This document shows, piece after piece, positions 36,251 through 46,467 of a stretch of 64,000 bases of DNA. The position numbers and the translations under genes are program-made. The DNA is from Afipia sp. (lineage in GTDB: Bacteria; Pseudomonadota; Alphaproteobacteria; Rhizobiales; Xanthobacteraceae). The stretch's first letter is position 1, and every line of letters begins with the position of its first letter. Under the pieces are notes generated by a model. The model was not told where the DNA came from. It did no database searches and saw only the letters and a list, made by a program, of their open reading frames with translations. The stretch is taken from the NCBI GenBank assembly GCA_016201045.1, contig JACQDM010000001.1:186001-250000 (forward strand). Direction: 5' to 3'.

Positions 36251-36381
36251 GGCGGCCTCCTTCATGGCTGCAACCGCGACCATGATCCGAGGTTCCGCCG
36301 AAGGCTACCGAAAGACGCTGCGATGGTTAAGCGCGCGGCGAGGCGCCGCACTCGAATAAAGTTAAGCGAAAGATTTCCACG

Positions 36382-37005
36382 TCAATTCGGGTGGAACATG
36401 CCGGGATCGAAGTCCAGTCGATATCCGGCGCGAAATGCGCGCACAGTGGATGGCGGCGTTAATAATTTCGCATTTTCCAGAGCCGCAGTTTTTCGCTTGT
36501 AGCCTGCGAACGACCAGAGCCACGCCTGCCCGTCTTTAATGAGGTAGGCTCGGCCACTTTCAGCGACCATCGCACCATCGGGCAGACTCAACGCGGATGC
36601 ACGCAGCGAATGAAGTCGTTTGGCGCGACGATCCAACCGCTCCTCGTGCAACACCTTATCGATGTATTTTGCGGAAACCTTCGCGATGCGGTTTCCCGCC
36701 ATCCAGGCGTCGCGAAACTTCATCGCGTCGGCACGGCGACAATAAAAACATGGGCGATGACCAGCGGCGAACGACGTCGCCTCGTCAAGGAAAAACAACT
36801 CTGTCCAGCTTTGCGTGCTCATCACCTTGCGCCGGCGGCCGCGAAATTCGCACACGCACGTGATCCATGCTCTCGACGACCAGCGTCTTTTGAGCAGCGT
36901 CCTCGTATTGGGATCGTGAATAATCCCGCGATTGCCCGTAAAGCTGCCGCGATCCGGCGTCGAAACGATCTCTCCGAACGGCGTGACGCGGTTTTGCAGC
37001 GACAT
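36382..37005 (-). CDS. conserved hypothetical protein with possible zinc site
   Basis: I do not recognise a named family for this 207-residue protein. It holds two Cys pairs, WITCVCEFRGR (about 48-58) and GHRPCFYCRRADAMKFRDAW (about 82-101), which could bind one zinc; the second resembles the HRPCxxCRR pattern of Ada-type zinc modules. A WSFAGYKR motif follows near 165. There are no membrane spans or signal. It begins nine bases after the hydroxyacid dehydrogenase stop, so it is the second gene of that operon. Nucleic-acid binding is a guess. Confidence 0.65.
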   Translation of the reverse strand: MSLQNRVTPFGEIVSTPDRGSFTGNRGIIHDPNTRTLLKRRWSSRAWITCVCEFRGRRRKVMSTQSWTELFFLDEATSFAAGHRPCFYCRRADAMKFRDAWMAGNRIAKVSAKYIDKVLHEERLDRRAKRLHSLRASALSLPDGAMVAESGRAYLIKDGQAWLWSFAGYKRKTAALENAKLLTPPSTVRAFRAGYRLDFDPGMFHPN

Positions 37006-37014
37006 AGTCCGCTC

Positions 37015-38004
37015 TCAGGTCAAAACATCCTGATTGATGACGTTCTCACGGATCGGATTCCCGTCAAGTGCGCTCAGAATATTTCTCGCCGTCTGCAATC
37101 CCATCCGGTCGAGTGCTTCACGGGTCACGCCGGCGACGTGCGGTGCGGTGATGACGTTCTGCAACTTGAACAGCGGATTGTCCGAGGGCGGAGGTTCTTT
37201 CTCGAACACATCGACGCCGGCTCCTGCAATCTTGCCCTTGACGAGAGCCTCGTGAAGCGCAGCCTCGTTGACGATGCCGCCGCGCGCTGTGTTGATGAGA
37301 AACGCCGTCGGCTTCATACGCGCGATCCGCGCCGTGTCGAACATGTTCAAGGTCGCGGCCGATTTCGGACAGTTCACGGATACGAAATCGGCCAGCGCGA
37401 TCGCAGCATCGAGGCCGGCGACATGTTCCGCGCCCGCTGCCTTTACTTCGGCCACCGACTTGTAAGGATCGTAGACCAGCACGTTCATTTCCATCGCTAC
37501 AAGACGCTTTACGAGCCGCGTCCCGATGCGGCCAAAGCCGACAACGAGGGCGGTCTTGCCAAGTAAATCGTAGGGAATTTTCTTCAGGCGCGTATTCCAG
37601 TTACCGCTTTTCACCAACTCATCGAGTTCTGCGGCGCGCTTGGCCAACGCCAGCATCATGAAAAGCGCGCATTCCGCAACCGATGGCGAATTGGCGATGC
37701 CAGTGGTCATCAACGGGATTTTCCGCGCGCTGAGAGCGGTCACATCCACCGCGTCGTAGCCAACGCCGATCCGCGCCACGACCATCATCTCGCCGGACGA
37801 CTCGATCTCGTCCGGTCCGAACGCCGTGCCGCCGAGCGCGACACCGTTAACCGGCGCATGCTGCTTGAGCAGTGTGTTGAAATCCGCTTTGGAAATTGCG
37901 TTGGAAAATTCAATCGCCTCGATATCGCTGCGCTCGCGAAATAGTGCCCAACCCTGCGGGGCCATCGATTCAACGATCATCAATTTCTTCTTGTTCGTCG
38001 CCAT
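37015..38004 (-). CDS. D-2-hydroxyacid dehydrogenase (phosphoglycerate dehydrogenase-like)
   Basis: This 329-residue NAD-dependent dehydrogenase has the Rossmann motif VVGFGRIGTRLVKR (about 153-166), the signature NTARGGIVNEAAL with Arg, the Glu in DVFEKEPP and the His in TAPHVAGVT. Missing C-terminal ACT/regulatory domains set it apart from full-length SerA. It reduces 2-oxo acids or oxidises D-2-hydroxy acids. It is divergent from the RraA-like gene, whose family acts on related 2-oxo acid aldols; the two may serve one catabolic route. Confidence 0.87.
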   Translation of the reverse strand: MATNKKKLMIVESMAPQGWALFRERSDIEAIEFSNAISKADFNTLLKQHAPVNGVALGGTAFGPDEIESSGEMMVVARIGVGYDAVDVTALSARKIPLMTTGIANSPSVAECALFMMLALAKRAAELDELVKSGNWNTRLKKIPYDLLGKTALVVGFGRIGTRLVKRLVAMEMNVLVYDPYKSVAEVKAAGAEHVAGLDAAIALADFVSVNCPKSAATLNMFDTARIARMKPTAFLINTARGGIVNEAALHEALVKGKIAGAGVDVFEKEPPPSDNPLFKLQNVITAPHVAGVTREALDRMGLQTARNILSALDGNPIRENVINQDVLT

Positions 38005-38180
38005 TTCCTGCCCCGATATGTTTTGTTTTTGAGTGCCTTCCGGCCTAGCGCAGGATCGCTATTCCGGCAATATGCCGGCGCGCGACGCAGCCTTTCTTCC
38101 GAATGCTTGCGGAACGGCGGCGTGCGGGTCTAACTGGTGTCGCTACAACCGGCACCGCCGCAAGACACTGGAGATAACCC

Positions 38181-38900
38181 GTGAAGCACGCGACCATCGA
38201 TCCCCTTCCGGCCTCCCTGCTCGAGGCACTCGCAAAGATCGACACGCCGACAATCTGCAACGCAATGGAGATCGTCGCGCCCGAGCGCCGCCTCACCGGC
38301 TACACGGTCAAGCCGCTGGTCTGCCCCTTTCCAGATCTGCCGCCGATGGTCGGTTACGCCCGCACCGCCACAATTCGCGCCACGTCCGCATCGAGCCTTT
38401 CGGCGGCGGACGCCCGCGCTCAGCGGACGGCCTATTACGAATATTGCGGCACCGGACACGGCCCGCGCATCAGCATCATTCAAGATCTCGACGGCGCGAA
38501 TGTCGGCTTCGGTGCATTCTGGGGCGAAGTGCAAAGCAGCGTCCACAAAGCTCTTGGCGTGCTCGGCGTGGTTACCGACGGCTCGATCCGCGACATTCCG
38601 CAATGGGCACCGGGCTTCCAGGCGTTGGCCGGCAGCATCGGCCCGTCGCACGCGCATGTGCATCTCGATGGTTTCGGCGATGACGTCTGTGTGGCCGGAA
38701 TGACCGTTCGATCGGGCGACCTCATTCATGCGGACCGTCATGGCGCGATCGTCATTCCCTTCGAGAGCGCCGCGAAACTTGTCGATGCCGCCAAGCTCTG
38801 CGAACGGCGCGAAGAACCGATCCTGAGCATCGCGCGCAGCTCGTCGTTCTCGCTGGAGAAACTGAAAGAGGCTCTGTCGCGCGCCGCTGAAATTCACTGA
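38181..38900 (+). CDS. RraA-like protein / 4-hydroxy-4-methyl-2-oxoglutarate aldolase family
   Basis: This 239-residue protein has the RraA/HMG-aldolase core. DTPTICNAME lies near the N-terminus, and GVLGVVTDGSIRDIPQWAPG holds the Arg-Asp pair that binds Mg and 2-oxo acid. GDLIHADRHGAIVIP closes the fold. Family members are either aldolases for 4-carboxy-4-hydroxy-2-oxo acids or RNase E inhibitors; metabolic neighbours favour the former. It precedes selO by 11 bases. Confidence 0.82.
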   Translation: MKHATIDPLPASLLEALAKIDTPTICNAMEIVAPERRLTGYTVKPLVCPFPDLPPMVGYARTATIRATSASSLSAADARAQRTAYYEYCGTGHGPRISIIQDLDGANVGFGAFWGEVQSSVHKALGVLGVVTDGSIRDIPQWAPGFQALAGSIGPSHAHVHLDGFGDDVCVAGMTVRSGDLIHADRHGAIVIPFESAAKLVDAAKLCERREEPILSIARSSSFSLEKLKEALSRAAEIH

Positions 38901-38911
38901 CGGCACACGCG

Positions 38912-40330
38912 ATGCCTGTTTCACCTGCGTATCGCGCCTCGATAAGACATTCGACGCTCGGCTCCGAATTTTACGACGCGGTCTCGGCCGCCCCGTTTCC
39001 GAAGCAGATTCTGCGCTATCGCAACCAGCGCTCCGCCAAAACAGTTGGACTCGACGCGCTGACCGACGAAGAATGGATCGCGCATTTCGGTCGCTTTCAG
39101 CCATTACCGGACGCCATCGAAAAGCCGCTCGCGCTTCGCTACCACGGCCATCAGTTTCGCGTTTACAATCCCGATCTCGGCGACGGGCGTGGATTTCTGT
39201 TCGCGCAACTGCACGACGACACGGACCGGCTGCTCGATCTTGCCACCAAAGGCAGCGGACAAACGCCGTGGTCGCGCAGCGGTGACGGGCGGCTCACGTT
39301 GAAAGGCGGCGTTCGCGAGGTTCTTGCCACAACCATGCTGGAAGCGCTCGGCGTCGATACATCGAAATCGTTCAGCCTGATCGAGACCGGCGAAGACCTT
39401 GTACGCGGCGACGAGCCGTCGCCGACACGCTCGTCAGTTCTGGTGCGATTAAGCCACTCGCATATCCGCATCGGATCTTTTCAACGCTTCGCCTTTCTGC
39501 GGCAACCTGAGAACATCGCAAAGCTGCTCGATTACACGATCCAAACCTATATGCCCCGCCTCTGGCATGACGAGCCTTCGGCACGCGCGGTTGCGTTTCT
39601 CGAAGAGGTCTGCCGCCGCGTCGCGCGGGTCGGCGCGCAATGGATGGTCGCAGGCTTCGTCCATGGCGTGCTAAACACCGACAACACCAACATCACCGGC
39701 GAGAGCTTCGACTACGGCCCTTGGCGCTTCGTGCCGACGTTGGAGCCGAATTTCACTGCTGCCTATTTCGATGAGACAGGTCTTTACGCTTACGGACGCC
39801 AGCCCGATGCGCTGTTCTGGAATGTGACGCGTCTCGCCGAATGCTTGCTTGGTATCGCGGAGCGCGAGCCGCTCGAAGCCGCACTCGGTGTATTCGCACC
39901 GGCGCTGCAGGACGAATTCATGCACAAGATGGTCTGGCGGCTTGGGCTCTCATCATTGGGCAAAGAAAGCGACTCTGAGCTTGTGCGCGCGGTGTGGATG
40001 TTTCTCGCGCAATCGCAAATGGCGTTCGAACGTTTTTTCTTCGACTGGTATGGCGGGCGCGCGAGCGAGTCGCGAGCGAAAGCAAGCCAGTCTAAAGATG
40101 CGTACCAGATTGAAGCCTTCGCGCCGTTGCGCGAGAGGCTTTTCGCCTACTCGCCTGCGCCCACCGCGAAGCTCGGTCACCCTTACTTCAAGCGGCCAGC
40201 GCCTTGCACCATGCTGATCGGCGAGGTCGAGGCGCTGTGGGCGCCGATCGCGGAGAAAGACGACTGGTCGGTCTTTCACGCCAAGCTCGAAGCAATCAAT
40301 GAAATGCGGGACGCATTCGAACAAAAATAA
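38912..40330 (+). CDS. selO: SelO family protein adenylyltransferase (pseudokinase, UPF0061)
   Basis: At 472 residues the protein has family size. DLATKGSGQTPWSRSGDGRL is the nucleotide-binding loop region and FVHGVLNTDNTNITGESFDYGPW is the conserved catalytic/metal segment. SelO transfers AMP to Ser, Thr or Tyr of proteins and is linked to redox stress. This version lacks the C-terminal selenocysteine/Cys found in eukaryotic forms; it ends DAFEQK. A bidirectional terminator follows directly after the stop codon. Co-transcription with the RraA-like gene is likely from the 11-base gap. Confidence 0.9.
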   Translation: MPVSPAYRASIRHSTLGSEFYDAVSAAPFPKQILRYRNQRSAKTVGLDALTDEEWIAHFGRFQPLPDAIEKPLALRYHGHQFRVYNPDLGDGRGFLFAQLHDDTDRLLDLATKGSGQTPWSRSGDGRLTLKGGVREVLATTMLEALGVDTSKSFSLIETGEDLVRGDEPSPTRSSVLVRLSHSHIRIGSFQRFAFLRQPENIAKLLDYTIQTYMPRLWHDEPSARAVAFLEEVCRRVARVGAQWMVAGFVHGVLNTDNTNITGESFDYGPWRFVPTLEPNFTAAYFDETGLYAYGRQPDALFWNVTRLAECLLGIAEREPLEAALGVFAPALQDEFMHKMVWRLGLSSLGKESDSELVRAVWMFLAQSQMAFERFFFDWYGGRASESRAKASQSKDAYQIEAFAPLRERLFAYSPAPTAKLGHPYFKRPAPCTMLIGEVEALWAPIAEKDDWSVFHAKLEAINEMRDAFEQK

Positions 40331-40354
40331 TCCGGGTTCGCGAACGAACCCGGA
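40331..40354 (-). terminator. bidirectional terminator between selO and the nitronate monooxygenase-like gene
   Basis: TCCGGGTTCG and its perfect complement (40331-40340, 40345-40354) enclose a CGAA tetraloop. On the minus strand it is followed by TTATTTTTGT, a good U-tract, so it chiefly ends the monooxygenase transcript. It begins at the base after the selO TAA. Confidence 0.8.
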
Positions 40355-40395
40355 TCAAGTCTGCCTCGAACCTCAGATGGCCTTCTGCTTCGGCT

Positions 40396-41406
40396 TCATG
40401 CAACTTTCTGTTTCGCAGGGGCCGGAATTTTTCCGTCGAGAAAACCAACAAGGCGACTACGAATAATCGCCTCGGCTTCGGACATGATGCGATCAATAAG
40501 CTCCTTGCAGCTCGGGATGTCGTGGATCAGGCCGACCACCATCCCGCAGCTCCAAGCTCCGGCATCCATATCGCCATCGATCATCACCTTCGGATAGACG
40601 CCCGCAACCTGCTCCATGATATCTGCGATCTTGATGCTTGCGCCCTTCTCGCGCTCGATCTCCAAAAGTTTCTCGACGTTCTTGTTGTCGAGCACGCGCT
40701 CGGTATTGCGCAGTTGTCGCATAATCAAGCGCGTATCGAGTTCGGTCGCCTTCAGGAGCGCGTTCTTCACATTTGGATGCACCGGCGCTTCTTTCGTCGC
40801 GATGAAGCGCGTGCCCATGTTCATGCCCTGCGCGCCGAGCGCGAGCGCCGCGACGAGGCTGCGTGCATCGGCCATGCCGCCGGACGCAACGAACGGGATT
40901 TTCAATTCCTCTGCCGCGCGCGGCAGCAAAATCATATTCGGCATGTCGTCTTCGCCAGGGTGACCGCCGCACTCAAAGCCGTCAACGCTCACGGCATCGC
41001 AGCCGATCGCCTCGGCCTTCAGCGAGTGGCGGACCGATGTGCATTTGTGAATGACCTTGATGCCGGCCGCCTTCAGCGCAGGCATGTACTGCTCGGGACT
41101 GCGGCCTGCGGTTTCCACGATCTTGATGCCGCCTTCGCGGATCGCGGCGATGTATTCGGGATAGGGCGGCGATGTGAAGGCTGGGAGGAATGTGAGATTC
41201 ACGCCGAACGGCTTGTCGGTCATGTCTTGGCAGCGCGCGATTTCCTTAGCCAGCAGTTCGGGCGTCTTCTGCGTGAGACCTGTGATGATGCCGAGACCAC
41301 CGGCGTTCGAGACCGCAGCCGCCAGTTCTGCAAATCCGACATAGTGCATTCCGCCCTGAATGATCGGGTGCTGGATGCCGAACAGTTCGGTGATGGCAGT
41401 CTTCAT
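40396..41406 (-). CDS. nitronate monooxygenase family FMN protein
   Basis: This 336-residue TIM-barrel flavoprotein has IQHPIIQGGMHYVG at the N-terminus, GFECGGHPGEDD (FMN/phosphate loop) and PFVASGGMADARSLVAALALGAQGMNMGTRF, the standard 2-nitropropane dioxygenase/FabK-like pattern. It may oxidise nitroalkanes or act as an enoyl reductase-like enzyme. GGAGGG seven bases before the ATG fixes the start. A strong terminator follows. It is a single-gene unit. Confidence 0.85.
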   Translation of the reverse strand: MKTAITELFGIQHPIIQGGMHYVGFAELAAAVSNAGGLGIITGLTQKTPELLAKEIARCQDMTDKPFGVNLTFLPAFTSPPYPEYIAAIREGGIKIVETAGRSPEQYMPALKAAGIKVIHKCTSVRHSLKAEAIGCDAVSVDGFECGGHPGEDDMPNMILLPRAAEELKIPFVASGGMADARSLVAALALGAQGMNMGTRFIATKEAPVHPNVKNALLKATELDTRLIMRQLRNTERVLDNKNVEKLLEIEREKGASIKIADIMEQVAGVYPKVMIDGDMDAGAWSCGMVVGLIHDIPSCKELIDRIMSEAEAIIRSRLVGFLDGKIPAPAKQKVA

Positions 41407-41540
41407 GGATTCCCTCCGTAGGCTTTGGTTGAATTGATAGCGCAGATTTTGTCAGTTCTACAATGGAATTGACTTGCCGGTCTTCCATGCAGGGCTCATT
41501 CGGGACCGAAATCCGCAGGGAAACAAGTGCCTAGCTGCGT

Positions 41541-43013
41541 TCAGGCTTTATTGTCGCGCGCCCGCTTGACCAGCGATGTCGTGCTGTGCCCCGGCAGTAT
41601 ATCGACCAGCACCACTTCGCCGCCATTAGCCGCGACGATCTCGTGCCCGACCACCTGCTCGCGCGTGTAATCGCCGCCCTTCACCAGCACGCTGGGCTTG
41701 ATGCGCTCAATGAGTCTCAGCGGTGTGTCCTCGGCAAAAATCGCGACAAGGTCGACCGCCTCCAGCGCCGCCAGCACTTCCGCCCGCGCACGCTCGTCTT
41801 GCACCGGACGATCTGCGCCCTTCAGACGCCGCACAGAGGCATCGCTATTGAGGCCGACAATCAGGCGGTCGCAGGCCGCGCGTGCCTGCGTCAGCACGCG
41901 AACGTGACCCGGATGAAGAATGTCGAAGCAGCCGTTGGTAAAACCGACGCGCAGACCTTCGCTGCGCCAATCTTTAACGCGCAAATCGAGATCGGTATCG
42001 CTTGAAGCGATTTTTTCCTCTGCCGTGAGCGAGGCGTGCGGCAGAATTTTTCGTCGCAATTCATCCTGTGAGACTGTCGCCGTGCCCGGCTTGCTGACGG
42101 CAACGGCAGCGGCAGCGGCGGCGCAACGCAGAGCGTTTTCCCAGTTAGTTCCAGCCGCCAGCGTGACGGCAAGAACCGCAACCACCGTGTCGCCCGCGCC
42201 GGAGACGTCGCGCACTTTCGCAGGCTGGGCTGGAACATGGATCAGCGTGCCGTCACGATGCGCCAGCGTCATGCCGTGCTCGCTTTGCGTCACCAGTACG
42301 GCTTCGGCATCCGCCGTTCTCAATGCCTCAATCGAGGCATCGGCGATGTCAGCGTCGGACGCAATCTTGCGGCGGGTCGCCTCAGCGAATTCTTTGCGGT
42401 TCGGCGTGAGCAGCGTCGCGCCGCGATAGATTGCGAGGTTTGCGCTCTTCGGATCGACGATCACCCGCTTGCCGAGTTTTCTCGCCTCGTCGATAACATG
42501 CCGGATCACGCGTGCGGTGAGAACGCCTTTGGCATAGTCCGACAGCAGTACAATGTCGGCGCGCGGAAGCGCCTTCACTACGGAGTCAATCAACTTTCGC
42601 TCGGTCCCCTCGGATGCCGGCGCGGCCAATTCCCAGTCGGCGCGCAGCATATGAGTGGAGAAATGTTCCGACACAAAGCGAACCTTGCGCGTTGTCGGGC
42701 GGTCTTTGTCGACGACCAGAATTGGATCAATCAGCTTCTCGGCGGAGAGTTCGGCTGCCAGTGTTTTGGCCGCGGCATCGTCTCCCATAAGCCCGACGAA
42801 AATGCATTTTGCGCCGAGAGCTGCGATATTGCGCGCCACGTTGCCAGCGCCACCGACGTTGGTTTCGCTATGCCGGGCGGCGATAACAGGCGCGGGCGCT
42901 TCCGGCGAGATACGCGACACCTCACCATAGACGAACTCATCGAGCATCAGATCGCCGATGCAAAGCACCGTCTGCTTGCCGATTGTCTTTGATAGCGCGT
43001 CGAAATCGAACAT
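41541..43013 (-). CDS. hldE: bifunctional heptose-7-phosphate kinase / heptose-1-phosphate adenylyltransferase
   Basis: This 490-residue enzyme makes ADP-D-glycero-beta-D-manno-heptose for LPS core. The ribokinase-like half (about 1-325) has [16 protein letters not shown] and the anion hole [13 protein letters not shown] with catalytic Asp. The adenylyltransferase half starts at residue 357 with [15 protein letters not shown], whose HxGH-type motif binds ATP. hldD follows 19 bases after it in the same transcription direction, reading hldD first. Both halves look intact. Confidence 0.95.
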   Translation of the reverse strand: MFDFDALSKTIGKQTVLCIGDLMLDEFVYGEVSRISPEAPAPVIAARHSETNVGGAGNVARNIAALGAKCIFVGLMGDDAAAKTLAAELSAEKLIDPILVVDKDRPTTRKVRFVSEHFSTHMLRADWELAAPASEGTERKLIDSVVKALPRADIVLLSDYAKGVLTARVIRHVIDEARKLGKRVIVDPKSANLAIYRGATLLTPNRKEFAEATRRKIASDADIADASIEALRTADAEAVLVTQSEHGMTLAHRDGTLIHVPAQPAKVRDVSGAGDTVVAVLAVTLAAGTNWENALRCAAAAAAVAVSKPGTATVSQDELRRKILPHASLTAEEKIASSDTDLDLRVKDWRSEGLRVGFTNGCFDILHPGHVRVLTQARAACDRLIVGLNSDASVRRLKGADRPVQDERARAEVLAALEAVDLVAIFAEDTPLRLIERIKPSVLVKGGDYTREQVVGHEIVAANGGEVVLVDILPGHSTTSLVKRARDNKA

Positions 43014-43031
43014 AAGCGTCCTGTTGCGCGA

Positions 43032-44012
43032 TCAGCGGTAACGGTCAGGCTGGTTGAGATAAGTATTCACGTAAGCACCGACGGCTTCTTCCAGCGGCGT
43101 GAAGCCGCCATTGTAACCCGCGCCAAGCAGCCGATCGACGCTCGCCTGCGTGAAATACTGATAGCTGCCGCGAATCTGTTCCGGCATGTCGATATATTCG
43201 ATGTTGGGCTTCGTGCCGAGCGCTCCGTAAGCGGAGACGATCAGATTCTTGAAACTGCGCGCTTGCCCCGTACCGACATTGTAGATGCCGTTGACCTTCG
43301 GCAATGTCAGCAACCACATCACAACTCGCATCACATCGTCCACGTAGATGAAATCGCGGCGCTGGTCGCCGTCGGCAATTCCGTCGCGGTGTGACTTGAA
43401 AAGCTGAACCTTGTTTCCCGACTTCACGTCGTCGAAGCGCTTGGCGAGCACGCTCATCATCGCGCCTTTATGGTATTCGTTCGGCCCGAACACGTTGAAG
43501 AATTTCAAACCTGCCCAGTGCGGCGGCATCTTCTGCTTTTTCGCGACACGCTCGGCCACCGCGAGATCGAACAGCGACTTGCTCCACCCGTAGAGATTCA
43601 TCGGCCGCAATTGCTTAAGCGCAGCGAGAGAATTGTCATCGACGAAACCTTTATCGCCATCGCCATAGGTCGCGGCCGACGACGCGTAGATGAACGGCAC
43701 GCCGTTCGCCGCGCACCAGTCGAGCAGGCGTATCGACAGGCGGAAATTGGTTTCGATCACGAGGTCGCCGTCGGTCGCAGTCGTCTCCGAAATCGCGCCC
43801 ATGTGGATAACGGCGTCGAGCTTCCGTCCCTTGAGCCACTCCATCAGTTCGGCGGGCGGTACGACATCGGCGAGTTGGCGTTTGGCAAGATTGCGCCACT
43901 TGCCCTCGTCGCCGAGAAAATCGGAGACGACGACATCCGCGCGGCCGGAATCGTTGAGCGCGGCCACGATATTGGACCCGATAAAACCGGCGCCGCCGGT
44001 CACTAAGATCAT
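43032..44012 (-). CDS. hldD: ADP-L-glycero-D-manno-heptose 6-epimerase
   Basis: This 326-residue SDR epimerase converts the ADP-D,D-heptose made by HldE to the L,D form. MILVTGGAGFIGSNI is the NAD(P)-binding motif at the very start, which fixes the ATG at 44012; the frame extends upstream without homology. The catalytic Ser/Tyr/Lys set shows in YASSAATYGDG and PMNLYGWSK. FKSHRDGIADGDQRRDFIYVDD is typical of HldD. It is the upstream gene of the hldD-hldE pair. Confidence 0.95.
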   Translation of the reverse strand: MILVTGGAGFIGSNIVAALNDSGRADVVVSDFLGDEGKWRNLAKRQLADVVPPAELMEWLKGRKLDAVIHMGAISETTATDGDLVIETNFRLSIRLLDWCAANGVPFIYASSAATYGDGDKGFVDDNSLAALKQLRPMNLYGWSKSLFDLAVAERVAKKQKMPPHWAGLKFFNVFGPNEYHKGAMMSVLAKRFDDVKSGNKVQLFKSHRDGIADGDQRRDFIYVDDVMRVVMWLLTLPKVNGIYNVGTGQARSFKNLIVSAYGALGTKPNIEYIDMPEQIRGSYQYFTQASVDRLLGAGYNGGFTPLEEAVGAYVNTYLNQPDRYR

Positions 44013-44206
44013 TGATAAGTCCCGTAAATTCGACGCGGGCCAGCTTTGCCCCACTCCCGAGCGGCAGGCAACCGAAGACGGTTAACGTGGTGAAGATAGA
44101 AGCCCTTGGTCAGATTGCCGAAAACGCGCTGGACGGCGTGGATACACCGCGCTAACCGGCTATTCCGGCACGGGAATGCCCCCTCGAAACCCTCAGACCG
44201 CCTAGA

Positions 44207-45289
44207 ATGATGAATCAAGGCTCCTTTTTGTCGGACATCGGGGTCGCGCCCGATCCGTCCGAGACCAGCCCGGTCCTGATCATTCCCTATATGTGGATCG
44301 GCGATTTCGTGCGCGGCCATACCGTCGTCCGCGTCCTGAAAGAGCGCTGGCCGAACCGGCCTGTGGATTTGCTGACGACCACCCTCTGCGCTCCGATCGT
44401 CGATTACATGCCGGGCGTCCGGCGGGGCATCGTCTGGGATCTGCCGCGCGGACGGCTCGCGCTCGACAAGCAACGGGCGCTTGCCAAGCAATTCCGCGAA
44501 GCAGGTTACGGCACGGCACTCGTGATGCCGCGCACGTGGAAATCTGCAATCGCGCCGACGCTCGCCGGTATCCCGCAACGGACCGGCTGGGTCGGCGAGT
44601 TTCGGTTCGGTCTCATCAACGATTTCCGCTGGGGCGAATTGTCGATGCCGCGCTTCATCGACAAGAACGCGATGCTTGCTTTGCCCGCCAATGCACGGCG
44701 ACCCGAAGAATGGCCGGTGCCGCAGCTTGTCGTGCCGGCAGCTGAAGCCGCGGCATGGCGGCAGAGGAATGGATTCGGCAATACGAATGCCATCGCGCTC
44801 GCGCCGGGCTCAGTCGGCACCTCGAAGCGCTGGACCTATTTCGCCGAAGCGGCCAAGAATTTTGCCGATCAAGGACTCGACGTGTGGGTGATCGGCGGTC
44901 CCAATGAGAAGGCTATCGCGACCGAAATTGTCAACGCAGGCGGGCCGCGCGTGCGCGATCTTACCGGCTCCGACCTGCGCAACGGCATCATGGCGATGGC
45001 GGCAGCGAAGGTCGCGGTCTCCAACGACTCCGGCCTGATGCATATCGCGGCGGGTATCGGCACGCCGACCATCGGCATTTTCGGCCCCACCAGTCCTTAC
45101 CACTGGGCGCCGCTCAATGGTCTCGACGCCACGATCAAGCGGGCGACCGACCTACCCTGTCAGCCGTGCCACAAGCCGGTGTGCACCCAGAATGACCATC
45201 ACTGCATGCGCGACATTCCTGCTTCTCAGGTCGTCGAGGCTGCGCAGCGCGCGATGGCAAAAGCGGCGGGTGCGCATGCGGCTCATTAA
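44207..45289 (+). CDS. waaF: lipopolysaccharide heptosyltransferase II
   Basis: This 360-residue GT9 glycosyltransferase adds the second heptose to the inner core. Typical text is the N-terminal IIPYMWIGDFVRGHTVVRVL, LAPGSVGTSKRWTYFAEAAK in the donor domain and VSNDSGLMHIAAGIGTPTIGIFGPTSPYHWAP with the acceptor/ADP-heptose site. The C-terminal cysteines in CQPCHKPVC are common in WaaF. It is divergent from hldD over a 194-base promoter region and heads waaF-gmhA-gmhB. Confidence 0.93.
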   Translation: MMNQGSFLSDIGVAPDPSETSPVLIIPYMWIGDFVRGHTVVRVLKERWPNRPVDLLTTTLCAPIVDYMPGVRRGIVWDLPRGRLALDKQRALAKQFREAGYGTALVMPRTWKSAIAPTLAGIPQRTGWVGEFRFGLINDFRWGELSMPRFIDKNAMLALPANARRPEEWPVPQLVVPAAEAAAWRQRNGFGNTNAIALAPGSVGTSKRWTYFAEAAKNFADQGLDVWVIGGPNEKAIATEIVNAGGPRVRDLTGSDLRNGIMAMAAAKVAVSNDSGLMHIAAGIGTPTIGIFGPTSPYHWAPLNGLDATIKRATDLPCQPCHKPVCTQNDHHCMRDIPASQVVEAAQRAMAKAAGAHAAH

Positions 45290-45367
45290 GCTCGTTGACG
45301 CCAAGCGCTTGAACTATGAGTGCAGAATGCTACCACACGTGAATTGCATCAACGATTGCGGTGACCT

Positions 45368-45961
45368 GTGAGCCAGGATCGTATCGCGGCCCATTTTCAG
45401 AGTTCGCTTGGCGGCCTGACAAAGGCCGCTCAGGATCGCAATCTCCTCGCACTCACGCAGATAATCGCGAAAGCGACTGCGGATGCGATCCGCTCAGGCA
45501 AGAAATTACTGTTGATCGGCAATGGCGGCAGCGCCGCCGACGCACAGCACATCGCCGCCGAAATCGTCGGGCGCTACAAGCAGGAGCGCGCCGCGTGGCC
45601 CGCGATTGCGCTGACCACCGATACGTCCGCCCTGACCGCCATCGCCAACGATTACGGCTTCGAGCAGATTTTCGCGCGTCAACTGCAAGGTCTCGGCCAG
45701 CGCGGCGACGTTCTGTTTGCGTTGACGACATCAGGACGCTCGCCAAATATTCTGGCGGCTTTGAAGATAGCGCGCGAGCTTGGAATTACGACGATCGGCT
45801 TCACCGGCACCAAGGGCGAAAGCCTGCGCGCATCGTGCGATCACCTGTTTGTTTCACCCAGCGACGACACGCCGGTGATCCAGCAGATTCACATGGTGGC
45901 AATGCATGCGATCTGCGATGAAGTCGAAAACACGTTGATCGGTGGGAAACCGAAGGCATGA
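45368..45961 (+). CDS. gmhA: sedoheptulose-7-phosphate isomerase (phosphoheptose isomerase)
   Basis: This 197-residue SIS-domain enzyme is the first step of ADP-heptose synthesis. [20 protein letters not shown] is the substrate-binding and metal region and [14 protein letters not shown] the second SIS loop. The start is GTG at 45368. The stop overlaps the gmhB ATG by four bases, so the two are translationally coupled. Length is normal for GmhA. Confidence 0.93.
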   Translation: MSQDRIAAHFQSSLGGLTKAAQDRNLLALTQIIAKATADAIRSGKKLLLIGNGGSAADAQHIAAEIVGRYKQERAAWPAIALTTDTSALTAIANDYGFEQIFARQLQGLGQRGDVLFALTTSGRSPNILAALKIARELGITTIGFTGTKGESLRASCDHLFVSPSDDTPVIQQIHMVAMHAICDEVENTLIGGKPKA

Positions 45962-46464
45962 AGCCGGCCGCGTTTCTCGACCGCGACGGCGTCATCAATA
46001 TCGACGACGACTATATTGGCACGCGCGACCGGATACGCTGGATGCCGGGCGCGGGGTCAGGGATCAAGAAACTCAACGACGCGGGTTACTACGTTTTCGT
46101 CTTCACCAATCAGTCCGGCGTTGCGCGCGGCATGTTCGGTGAGGATGAGGTTCGCGCCCTCCACGAATGGATGCGCGGTGAGCTGATGCGCGAAGGGGCT
46201 CGTATCGACGATTTTCGGTTCTGTCCGCATCATCCCGACGGGGTAGTCGCCGGGTACACGAAAGAATGCGACTGGCGCAAACCGCAGCCCGGCATGCTGC
46301 TCGATCTGATAAAGCACTGGCCGGTAGACAAGGACCGCAGCTTCGTCATCGGCGACCGGCAGCGCGATCTTGATGCAGGGGCAGCCCTTGGAATTGAGGG
46401 CTATCTGTTCGCGGAAAGTGACTTCGCCAAGTTCGTTGATAACATTCTGGCAAAACGCAAATAG
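45958..46464 (+). CDS. gmhB: D-glycero-beta-D-manno-heptose-1,7-bisphosphate 7-phosphatase
   Basis: The 168-residue HAD phosphatase removes the 7-phosphate before HldE's adenylylation step. FLDRDGVIN is the DxD nucleophile motif, [11 protein letters not shown] motif II, and [12 protein letters not shown] motif [14 protein letters not shown] and [11 protein letters not shown] give the Cys/His zinc loop usual in GmhB, although the second Cys region is reduced to one Cys. It is coupled to gmhA. Its stop lies three bases from the end of the convergent waaC gene. Confidence 0.92.
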   Translation: MKPAAFLDRDGVINIDDDYIGTRDRIRWMPGAGSGIKKLNDAGYYVFVFTNQSGVARGMFGEDEVRALHEWMRGELMREGARIDDFRFCPHHPDGVVAGYTKECDWRKPQPGMLLDLIKHWPVDKDRSFVIGDRQRDLDAGAALGIEGYLFAESDFAKFVDNILAKRK

Positions 46465-46467
46465 CGC

